A stretch of 64,000 nt of DNA from Dreissena polymorpha. Its lineage: Eukaryota; Mollusca; Bivalvia; Myida; Dreissenidae. The position numbers and the translations under genes are program-made. Below, piece by piece: positions 11,525-20,794 of the stretch (the stretch's first letter is position 1; every line of letters starts with the position of its first letter). The stretch spans positions 248,001 through 312,000 of the forward strand of contig NW_026273341.1 of NCBI RefSeq assembly GCF_020536995.1, in the 5' to 3' direction. The notes beneath the pieces were generated by a model that saw only the letters and a list, made by a program, of their open reading frames with translations, ran no database searches and was not told the DNA's origin.

Positions 11525-13165
11525 GTTTCTTACTATCAGTTGCAATTGAGCAACTAATAAAGCCAATAGAGGTTACTAGTGTATGCACTGAAACAATACA
11601 TCAGCCGAATTCCTTGTTTTTGATACCTAAATATACAGCAGCAAAACACGTGTTGAAATTTATTGAAACTGATATCCCAGCAGACACACAACGTTGAATC
11701 AAAGTTGAAACAACGTTGAATGTCAGTCGTGACGTCGATAAACCTAATTCCAACCAATATACAACTACATGGATGTCTGCATTCTGCTTGGTTGATACTC
11801 AACGTTGTATCAACGTTGATTACTGGTTTAGGTCGAAATTATATTTTCAACTGATTAATAAATTCATATTTTCAAACACTTTAATTGTTTATACATGTAT
11901 AGTGATATTAAGCAGTCTGTCAACATTGAATATACATTTGCGTGTTAATTACCATTTAAATGTTGTGTATATGCATCTGATCAAATTTGACAATTTATGC
12001 TATGCTATGCAATGTTATGTTATGGTTTGGTATGGTATGAGTGTCATGTTATGTTATGTTGTGTTTATTGCTTATTGATTTTCATCCTTTTTTGGCTGGC
12101 GTGTCGCGAACTGCGATTAATTATACCTTGGGTGTGGATGCTGGATCTGATATCTGATATTGTTCGAGAGAGAGAGTGAGAGTTTTTTTTGTTTTTTAAG
12201 ATTAAATGTGCTCTGTTGCAAGAGATATTACATTTTCGGCTGTGCTTATCAGCTTTTTATGTTGTGAATGTTGATAATTGTGGGTCTGTTTGGTGAGAGT
12301 GGAAAATTTGTAGCTTAATAATGTGTCTGGAAAGAGTGTAGTTAGTTAGAATTTAGGCTTTAAATTAGTAACATCAAAACATCGTTCATTGTGGATTATA
12401 GTTGTATTAAGATCAGCAATTAGTGGACAATAGTTGCTTTTTGACCAGCAATATTGAAAATAACTAAATATTAAGTGTAAAAGTAAAAACTGCTTTTTTT
12501 GGAATATTATGAAACTTGTGTTAAAATAAAAATAAAATACACTCTCAAATAGTTATAGAATGTTGTGGTATTAATGAAACCAATGTAGTAATTAAATTGT
12601 ATACAGTCCTAACAGTTATTCTAATAGGACAATTGGAAAACCTCGCTATACTGAATGGAAAGTAATGAAAATTCAACCAAATATTGACGTTAAGTCAACG
12701 TTGTTTCAACGTTGAATCAACGTTATTTTCAACGTTGAAACAACGTTATTTTCAACGTTGAAACAACGTTGATTTTAGGTTGATGCCTCAACGTTGTCTC
12801 AACTTTCAAAATCAAATATAAATCCAACCAATTTTCAGCGTTGAATCTGACGTTGATTCAACGTTGAATCAACGTTACTGTGTCTGCTGGGATAGCTTTA
12901 CCTATCGCCTACGCAAATTACACAACCCATTGATGTTTGCCATACAAGAATGTACGTTTAGATCTGGTTACAATCTTAGATACAATTGTTGAAAATGAGC
13001 AACTAAAAAAGTATTCATTAAATAAGAAAAGAGAGTTTACTAAATAAACACTGCAACAATACATCAGTTCAAGTCTTTGCTCTTGTGATGTAAATATACA
13101 GCAGAAAAATGTGTAGAATGTGTTTAAACTGATAAAAGCTGTAAACCTCGCCTGCGAAAAGCTAT
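11525..13165 (+). repeat. about 230-bp tandem duplication, one copy interrupted
   Basis: The text around 11525-11674 (GAGCAACTAATAAAG, ACAATACATCAG, TAAATATACAGCAG, GAAACTGATA) recurs around 12985-13130 (GAGCAACTAAAAAAG, ACAATACATCAG, TAAATATACAGCAG, AAACTGATA). In the second copy, AAACTGATA runs straight on into AAGCTGTAAACCTCGCC. In the first copy, the matching continuation TAGCTTTACCTATCGCC comes only after 1.2 kb of foreign DNA. Removing that insert leaves a unit of about 230 bp in tandem. The second copy therefore serves as an empty site for the element at 11675-12892. Confidence 0.65.
11675..12892. mobile_element. TA-flanked non-autonomous DNA element of CAACGTTGAA repeats
   Basis: The ends are inverted copies beginning TCCCAGCAGACACA (left, 11675) and closing TGTGTCTGCTGGGA (right, to 12892), each flanked by TA. 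Both ends are packed with the palindromic motif CAACGTTGAA: a few units at 11690-11830 and about ten at 12690-12875, so the terminal inverted repeats are long but imperfect. The middle has no transposase and includes a short run of ATGTT-type repeats at 11997-12060, which creates spurious frames. TA target sites occur in several transposase superfamilies, so I leave the family open. The adjoining tandem copy gives the uninterrupted site. Confidence 0.75.
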
Positions 13166-13304
13166 AGATGAAGTGCTACAAAAAGTACTTGAATAGCAAT
13201 GTCTTTTGTTCCACTGGTGACATTTATTATTACCAGTCTCTATCAGATAACAGATGTAATACAAGCATCGAATATATCGGAATTCATGTATCAACTCTAC
13301 GTGT

Positions 13305-13390
13305 CTTCAGTGTCGAATATTTTCTTTACAAATTTATCAGGCGAGTCATCGCGTTTATCACAGAGATCAAGACTAAACAGGATCTCCAGC
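13305..13390 (-). pseudogene. orphan copy of the EF-hand gene's second exon
   Basis: This 86-base minus-strand segment matches in length and text the middle coding exon at 43346-43431. It is open in the same frame and encodes LDLCDKRDDSPDKFVKKIF, against LDLCDKRDGTLDEWVKEIF in the other copy. A CAG-type acceptor precedes it, but the donor is lost: where the 43-kb copy has GTAAGT this one has ACACGT. The flanking text (GAATTCATGTATCAACT) is also shared, so intron DNA was copied too and this is not a processed copy. I found no matching first or third exon nearby. It is probably a relic of a duplicated gene. Confidence 0.6.
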
Positions 13391-13419
13391 CTGTCTGTAT
13401 TTGAAATAGAATAAGAGTA

Positions 13420-14580
13420 GTAAATATAGTTCGTACACATATCAAACACCAAAACATGTATTATACAATTATTCACGTTTTCAAATAAATTGTAAATTAC
13501 ACAAAATAACGTTTACGTTGATCATTTCGTCGTAGATACACATGTCAAAACAAGTTACTTTTAAACTCCCAAGTGACCGAATCTTAATGCTTTAATATTT
13601 AAGTTATGATTTAAAAATACATCGCTGATTTGGATATTGCATTTTCAATCAGGAGATAATTATTGTTAACATTTTAAAGACTTCGCACAAAACTATCAAA
13701 AGAGTTAAAGTAGCACGTGTATGATTGTTAACTAGAAGATTGGTCAAGAGTTGTTCAAGAGCTTTTCCGGTCGTGTTTGTGAAGAGAGCGCGCCTCGCGA
13801 AATAGTTCACAGTGCTTACAAAACGGTGTCCAATTACAAAAATGGGTAATGCAAAAATATATAACAGTCTTGAAAAGCGATGTTTGTGTATTCAATTATT
13901 GATTATCGATCATGAATCCCTAAAAACGGTCCACACCCTTTATTTTTTCACTTGTTACGTGATAAATATCGCGTTATTGTTAATGGTTTATACAAATTAT
14001 CGAAATTATGACAACATAAATAAAACAGAAGAATTCGAACTTTCTATTTGATTTGTACGTAAATTGTACATAACTATTTAGCACGAAGATATGCATACCC
14101 ATGTACTGTTCAGGTAAAATCGGATGTTAATAACTGTAACGTAATCATAAATGAATGTTATGTATGCAGGAACACATGTGAACTCAATGTTTATTGAACT
14201 CGCCATATAGCCGGATGATATCCATGTATTAATCTAGTAGAAAACTGTAGATGCATCGTCGTGTTCTGAAAAGCCGAGGTTGTCATTATATGCACTTACG
14301 GCTTAACTCGTCAGACAAACACGATGCGAGATTTTAACAGAACCCATATGTAAGACCGCTTAGAGCAGAATGTTTATGTGACAATGCGAGGATAAGCGTA
14401 TGCTATACCATAAGTCTATATGAATATATTTTTATTTTATTTTACTTCAATTATTTATCAGTGTGCGAGCTGATTTATCTATATAAAATATATTTTGGAT
14501 ATGAGCAAAATTATGACCAAAAACATTATTGAACAACGTCATAGAAATGAATTCCACAGATATTATAACTACGGCCTCTT
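13420..14580. other. intergenic, nothing recognised
   Basis: The frame at 13812-14051 is AT-rich, without domain or splice context. No repeat family was recognised until the duplicated block starting near 14585. Confidence 0.4.
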
Positions 14581-14584
14581 GCAA

Positions 14585-14840
14585 CAATGCTTACCAATCG
14601 CTGGTTTATGTTTCTCTGATACAAATACCAGATTATGTTACCATTGCGAATGCGGTTACATTGCGGAATAAAATAGCTGGTGTTTAAAAAATAAATGTTT
14701 AATTTAAAACCTTCTCAAAACATAAACTGGCGTGGTTTATTTTTTTTAAAGTTAGCTCCAGTAAGAGACGCTTATTTGATGCATCAAGTAGAAAATCAAC
14801 ACTTTAAAGTTCGCCATGCAAATATTATTACAGGTAATTA
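14585..14840 (+). repeat. left half of a duplicated host segment, split by the 5.4-kb element
   Basis: Landmarks here (CCAATCGCTGGTTTATG, TTAATTTAAAACC, AACTGGCGTGGTTTA, AAGTTCGCCATGCAA) recur in the same order at 20459-20715. In the downstream copy the text runs on through AATTATTATTATAATATCC into GATGTTGGGACGGTTG. In this copy the same continuation appears only at about 20215-20285, after the insert. The pair is a tandem duplication of a roughly 330-bp segment, one copy holding the insertion. Confidence 0.8.
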
Positions 14841-15494
14841 GTAGTTAACCTAAAAATCTGGGAAATGTGCCTAGAACAAAAGTTGGTTGGCATTTGTTAG
14901 GCATGGCTTCGTTTTATGTTTTTGGGTATCTACATACCCTCTGATGAACATCTAGAGGGGATGTCACCTTCTCAGGTGCTTGACATCCTTTTAATTAGGT
15001 CAAAGGTCTATGGGTACAGTTTTCAGTTGTTAAGGAGATGAAATTGTGATTTATAACCAAAATCGAAAAGTTTTAGACAGTTATATTTTCTGAAATGAAC
15101 CTGCTTGGATCTAATTAAAATTGTATATGTTCTAGTGTTCACTCTTATGGGTCAAAAGGTTATTTAGTTCACTTTTGTGCCAATATAAACATGGCAACTG
15201 GCATTGAAAATCAACAGAATAAAATATGTTCAAAAAGTATTTTTTAAACAATGGAATAGTTTTTGCTAATTTTTGTAAACGCTATAAACATATTTATAAT
15301 GTAAATATAAAAATTAAAAGGATCCATTATATATATAATGAAGCACAAAAAAAAGACTGAAACTCATTTGTGTATAAGGAATAAGTAGGCATGTTGAACA
15401 GAAATACACTGTTATAACTACTGACCAGACATTATACAGCAAAGGCAAAGAAATAATATGGGCAAATACAAAACGTTATAAGAATGTTATTTTC

Positions 15495-18000
15495 ATGATG
15501 GGAGGACGTTATGTGTGCTTCAATTTCCTTCGCGCGATCGGTCAACATATGGAATGTTCAGGATTGGAGGACGTATTTCTTGAAGCAAGTGTATTTAGAC
15601 CAAATGCTGTTACTAGGGTTATGGATGGAAAGGCATATTATCGTGCGGTTAGGGGCCATATGCTTGCATATGAGCCGATTTGTAGGTTTAAGTTAAATGA
15701 TTTTTGTCAGTGGTTAGAATCGAAGAAAGAAGAAATCCCAGAACTTGAACATAAAAGTAAGAGAGTTAGAGGTTGCTTTTAAAATGAAAAGTCGCTTGAA
15801 CCAAGATGATATTCATGAAGCAAATGATAATCTCATTGAAACAGTCAAGGAGAAAAAGATAGGTGAATTACTAGATAAATTCGACAAAGAGAAACTTGAA
15901 GTGAATAACTTTTTTTCGGGAATTTCTACCTACATTTTGTTGACATTCTTATGAAGTTCATTGAAGCCCAAAGGACAGGCTATTGGCTGTTGCATATTGA
16001 AGCCTTGTCCGAGATGCTACCGCGGCTATGGTGTACGACCACACAAACTATGTTCGCTGTGGTCCTGTATATCCAGCAGCCATAAAAGCATTTGAATATG
16101 CAGTACCGGAAGTGTTCAAAGAGTTTATTGAAGGTCACTTTGTAGTCAGGCTGAAGGAAAAAACATTCAACGGAATACCTGTCGACAAAGCTAATGAATG
16201 GATAAACATAATGTATAAAACGACAGGGGCTATAATTGGAATAACAAGACAAGACCAGGCAAGAGATAAGTTTTGTATGACCTGGTCAGTAAGATCTGAG
16301 GTTTCCAACAGTACCATGAAATTGTTCAATCAACATGATGAAGACGAAGCTAATGGGATATTCAAGAATAGAGCAGATGACACTCGTTCACGAGTTTCTT
16401 AATGAGGAATAATGCATGAAGAAAATGATGCAGCTCTTTGGTTTATATGATAAATTCGGAGTGCATGGAGAGGAGAACAGACTGTTCTCAATAGCATATA
16501 AAGACGTTGCAACTAATGCTTGTGACAGTCGAGGTAAAACATTACTCAAGGAATTTGCAGAGAAAAGGCTGAACAGAATGCTGAATTTTATGCTCCTATT
16601 CAAAAGGTGAAGTCCAAAACATGTGCATATCTCTATAAGCAGACAGTCAGTGAAAAGCAGATACAGACAAAGATTTTAAAGGCTGACAGAAAGCTAATGC
16701 AGAGACTTTTCAAGGCAGCTAATTCAGGGAGAGCCGTAGAAACAGCATCTGTACTAGGACATGAACTTTCTGATGGGGACATTATCATTTGCAAAGGCTA
16801 GTGGGAAAATGCATGAAACCCAGAAATCAAACATACTCCAAGTGCTTACCAAGGACAATGATATAGTGACACCTGAAGTTTTTCCGACAACGACTGATGC
16901 AAAATGTGCAATAATTGATGGACACGCGCTAATATAGAGTTTAGGTAAGCCTTATGACTGTCAAACATTTGGACAACATGCAACTTTTTTTGTAACATCT
17001 GTTTTAAGGCATATCAGCGCCAACACTACCCGCGTTGATGTGAATTTCGATCGATACGTTGGAGGTAAATCTATCAAAGAAGCAACGAGAGTTAAGAGGA
17101 AAGCGTCGACCTATTCGGAAGCTCATAACAAGTCAAAACGTTCCTCTTCCGCAAATATGGGAACAGTATATCACACACGATGACAAAAAAGCAGACCTGG
17201 CTGAATTTCTTTCAAACGAATTGCTAAAACAATCAGAAAATCTTCTAGCACGATCCACTTTAATTGTAGGTGGAGAATTTCCAGATGATGCTGATTCAAA
17301 GTCAAGTACTTTTGATGCGACAAACATATGTGTTATTTATTAGGAGGCAGGTACGCGGGTGATATTGTACTCATTGGACGCTATTGATAGAGGCTACAAG
17401 CGTTTAGAAGTATATTGTAGAGACACGGACGTTCTGCTCTTGTTAATATACCACGTTGGAGCTGACGCCGAGGTATATATGATATCTGGTACACGCATTG
17501 ACAGGATGCGACACCACGTCTGCTCTAAATGGAATAAGTAAGAGAACCGCCTGGCTAAAGTATACCGCACAATATGATACATTGGAGGATGTTGGTAGAG
17601 GTGGTGATGCTCTAGCAGTTTCTAAATTTCTGTGTGCGCTGTATAGCTGCTGTCAGGACCACCCACCAAACATTGACACATGTAGGTATAGTTTAGTTTT
17701 GAAAGCCAGGAAGAGTTTGGATTTGTTCAAATTAAAAGGGCAAATTATCAGGCAAAGATATTGCTAAATGTTACAGATAAGGATTTTCACCTGATGATCC
17801 TCTTGATACTGGCTGCGACTTGCTGAAAATTCATTTAAACCGGTATGGATGAGGAAACCAAAGGTCCCTGCAGTCTGTGTCCAGTTAGTATCGTGTGGCT
17901 GTAAAACCAAGCTTAGAACAGCAGGAAGTAAGTTCTATCGATCTGACCAAGGATGCTTGTTTGAATGCGCTTGTGAAGCGAATGGCTGTTTAAACCCTAG
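15495..18000 (+). pseudogene. broken TGCDTTSA-family ORF with XPG/FEN1-like C-terminal half
   Basis: Conserved blocks follow one another along the plus strand: GGRYVCFNFLRAIGQHMECSGLED and AVRGHML near 15.5-15.7 kb; DHTNYVRC, EGHFVVRLKEKTFNGIPVDKANE and GAIIGITRQ near 16.0-16.3 kb; RVDVNFDRYVGG near 17.0 kb; and WEQYITHDDKKADLAEFLSNEL near 17.2 kb. Then come an acidic YCRDTDVLLLLIYHVGAD patch and TGCDTTSALNGISKRTAW at 17.4-17.55 kb, and finally a cysteine-rich tail (LVSCGCKTKLR). This order matches a large set of uncharacterised invertebrate proteins I have met in cnidarians, molluscs and fish. The DTDVLLLL and TGCDTTSA-G-K blocks resemble the second acidic cluster and the helix-hairpin region of XPG/FEN1-type nucleases, which suggests a PIN-like nuclease fold; that is inference. 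About seven interruptions make this copy non-functional. The frames start at an ATG at 15495, but the true N terminus may lie further upstream. Confidence 0.7.
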
Positions 18001-18283
18001 TTTATTATTGTAAACGATAAAAGATAAGGAGATACATATACTGCCATCGTTATTCGTGTTTTTGAACACAACTGTGAATTTATGTAACGTATGTTTGATA
18101 AATTATCACTCAAACCGACATTATCTTCAGCATGTTGATACAGTAGATCATACTAGTGCATTGAAGTTAGATGAACATTTGTTTTATTTTATAAATGGTA
18201 CTTCAAGATTTTGAAATTTATTACGAGATAGATCACTTTTTGGGGTGAAATAATTTCTGTTTTACATTTTTCATCTCTATTAA

Positions 18284-18691
18284 AGTATCTATAACGCTCA
18301 AAATCAACGAAAATTTCGTAAAGTAATTTTTAAAATAAAGTTAACACCTAAACAATCAGTGTTCCTTATAGCAATAGCCAAAATTTCAACGCTAGATCTG
18401 GTATGATTACATAGATTTTTGTAGATACAAAATGCTCGTTTTTATTTATTTGTGGCCACAATAAATCCATGCGAATATATCTATTCATACAACGCACGAA
18501 CACTAAAATGGTACCATATTAAAACCATAATGAAAACGAGCATTGTGTATCCACAAACATCTATTTTACCACACCACATCTGGCATTGAAATTTCGGCAA
18601 TTGCAATAAGGAACAATGATTTTTAATAGTCTAGCTTTATTTAACGAAATATTGTACGAAATTTTCGTTAATTTTGAGTATTAATGTTACT
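18284..18691. mobile_element. TTAA-flanked palindromic MITE
   Basis: Two arms of about 165-170 bases are inverted copies: CTCAAAATCAACGAAAATTT on the left against its near complement at 18655-18680. The loop is about 70 bases. Both ends abut TTAA (18280-18283 and 18692-18695), and the element reads AGTA...TACT between them. A TTAA duplication is the hallmark of piggyBac-type transposition, so a non-autonomous piggyBac relative is likely. It sits inside the 14.8-20.2 kb element and is therefore younger than it. Confidence 0.65.
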
Positions 18692-19017
18692 TTAAATTTA
18701 ATACTAATTTGGTGAAGAAAAACAAATAACTTGTATTGCATGAATATGACATTATAGAACGTACAGTATTAAGAACTTCATTACAGTATACTATTTGAGC
18801 TAAAATCTTTTATTTAAAATAGCATTGAGTATAATATGCATATTAAACAATATATATATATATTAAGACTGTAACGTAGATCACACATGTTTACTTGTAA
18901 CTATACTTTCATTGTTTAAAGTCTCGCAATTGTATTGATAGGATAAAGTAGAAATAATTTTGGTTCTTATTATAAAAAGTTGTTATATTATAAAGCGCAA
19001 TAAGTATTAAAAATATA

Positions 19018-19334
19018 AAGAAGTGAAACTCCAGCTGCTGGAGCAGTATTGAATTCTCATTATATACAATTAGTTTGTCCTTTATTTAAGGCAAGTGACC
19101 AATTGCCCAAACAGTACAAAACAGCACAAAGCATTACAATACAAAACAACCATAAACACAAATGAGATCACCGCCTTGGAACGGTCAATGCAAAGCATTG
19201 AGGGTTTAAACCGGTTTTAGAGCGCTCAACCGCACACTTTGCCAGCAACATTCATGATACATTTAAGTGTAAATAAATTATAACCTCATAGCATTGCAAC
19301 TCAAATTAAACAATAATAAAAGGGAATTAAAACG
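19018..19334 (+). repeat. interspersed repeat R, copy 1
   Basis: This roughly 315-bp block starts GAAGTGAAACTCCAGCTGCTGG. It includes CCTTTATTTAAGGCAAGTGA, CCTTGGAACGGTCAATGCAA and AGCATTGAGGGTTTAAACCG, and ends near CAATAATAAAAGGG. A second full copy lies at 30722-31036 and partial copies at 32521-32625 and 37170-37270. It has no ORF and no obvious tRNA-like head. It is inserted in the right half of the 5.4-kb element. Confidence 0.75.
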
Positions 19335-20214
19335 CATTCAAATTAATTACTAAATGGTAGGAAAGAAACCAGAGCAACCGAGTTACAACTTTTTGAGGAA
19401 CGATGAAGTGAAACTACCAACAAGTGTCAACTACATTCCTTCTTTTTTTTCTTTTTTTTTCGCGCAAATACAGGAAGAAGCAGCAATAATGGGTTTAAAA
19501 ATCTATATTACATAGCTTGGTTGATTATGTGACTTCTTAAAAATTAATTAAACAAGAAACGCCTTTCAGAGAGAAAATATAATAAGAAATTCACGTTTTA
19601 AACCCAATAACCTATGCATGTAGATTAAAACAGTGAACGTGTGTCCTATGCAGCAATATAGAAGCGATGAAGTTAAAGAAAATCATTAAGTCTAAAAATG
19701 AACTGTGTTCTTTTAATTAAGGTAACCTAATTTACAAAGTAAGGAACATTCACTTAAGATACATAAGATAAATACTCTTTTCATCATCAAAGTATCCATC
19801 TCTCATTGAAAAGCTACTTAAAAATATATCATAAACGGATCTTTGGTTGATTTCAACATACACTGCATTTACGTTTTATACGGGTTATAATAGTGCACTT
19901 GATGACCTTTGCCCTACTTACGAAAAGCCAAAATCTGTTCAAAAATGAGATAACCCTTCAAGTATAAAATATAAGTCAGTTCAGTAGTAAAATCAGTAAT
20001 AGTATATTTCACAATTTTGGCAATGATACCTCAATTTTTTAAGCAAAATGCACTCATTGACCTTTTGACCTAATTACAGGGTCGTCAAGCATCCAAGAGG
20101 ATGACATCCCCTCCAGATTTTTTAAAAATATATTTGCAATAATTTTAATATAAAAGGAAGCCATGCCTAAAAATGCCATCATATGTCAGATTTCAGGAAA
20201 TTTTAGGCCAACTA

Positions 20215-20458
20215 TATTATTATTATATCCTAAAATCACACTTACAGTTAAATGATGTTGGGACGGTTGCAAAAGAAACTAAAATAACCCATATGTTTGC
20301 AAAAATATTGTAAACATGGTGAAGTGAAACCCTGCTTAAATAAAGAGCTGTTGTAAAAATATATCATTTACATTTACGCATTATTGGTTTAATGACAATC
20401 AGTCGGAATTTGCTGAATATAGAACCAACCCACACGTTACGCCCAGTGACTCAACGAC
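20215..20458 (+). repeat. right half of the split host segment, plus spacer
   Basis: The first 70 bases (ATTATTATATCCTAAAATCA to GATGTTGGGACGGTTG) are the continuation of the segment interrupted at 14840. The rest is spacer before the uninterrupted copy begins. Confidence 0.7.
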
Positions 20459-20790
20459 AATGCTCACCAATCGCTGGTTCATGTTTCTCTGATACAAACA
20501 CCTGATTAGGTTACCATTGCAAATTCGGTTACATTGCAAAATAAAACAGCTGGTGTGGGAGAAAAAACTTATAAACAAATGTTTAATTTAAAACCCTTCT
20601 CAAAACATTAACTGGCGTGGTTTATTTTTTTTTTAAGTACGCTCCAGTGACGATAATCTGACGCATCATGTAGAAAATTAATACACTTTCAAGTTCGCCA
20701 TGCAAGTATTATTACAAGGAATTATTATTATAATATCCTAAAACTATCACATAGTTGAATGATGTTGGGACGGTTGTAAAAGACCGTAAT
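20459..20790 (+). repeat. uninterrupted copy of the host segment (empty site)
   Basis: The segment runs without a break from CAATGCTCACCAATCGCTGG through AACTGGCGTGGTTTA, GTTCGCCATGCAAG and GGAATTATTATTATAATATC to GATGTTGGGACGGTTG. It joins the two halves seen at 14585-14840 and 20215-20285. Confidence 0.8.
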
Positions 20791-20794
20791 GTTA

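Larger units (their letters stand above)
14841..20214 (+). mobile_element. 5.4-kb inverted-repeat element carrying a TGCDTTSA/XPG-like ORF
   Basis: The left end (14841 on) and the reverse complement of the right end (20214 back) share GTAGTTAACCTAAAA / ATAGTTGGCCTAAAA, then TTAGGCATGGCTTC, GAGGGGATGTCA, TGCTTGACR and TAATTAGGTCAAA, over at least 170 bases with indels. The uninterrupted paralog at 20459-20785 places the junctions within a few bases. An ATTA-like direct repeat flanks both sides but sits in ATT-rich DNA, so the target duplication is uncertain. The only ORF family inside is the broken one at about 15.5-18.0 kb. A 408-bp palindrome and a roughly 315-bp repeat have inserted in the right half. 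I know of no named transposon superfamily that fits. Two reservations: the ORF could be a passenger, and the inverted ends could be subterminal. Confidence 0.65.

Noticed and set aside
11716-12179. Two overlapping frames of 120 and 60 residues
   Set aside because: They read across the CAACGTTGAA element and its ATGTT-type simple repeat; no domain and no conservation expected.
14585-20725. Direct repeats of about 260 bp flanking 5.6 kb, resembling LTRs
   Set aside because: They lack TG...CA ends, primer site and purine tract, and the downstream copy continues into sequence that also follows the insert. A tandem duplication with an insertion in one copy explains everything.
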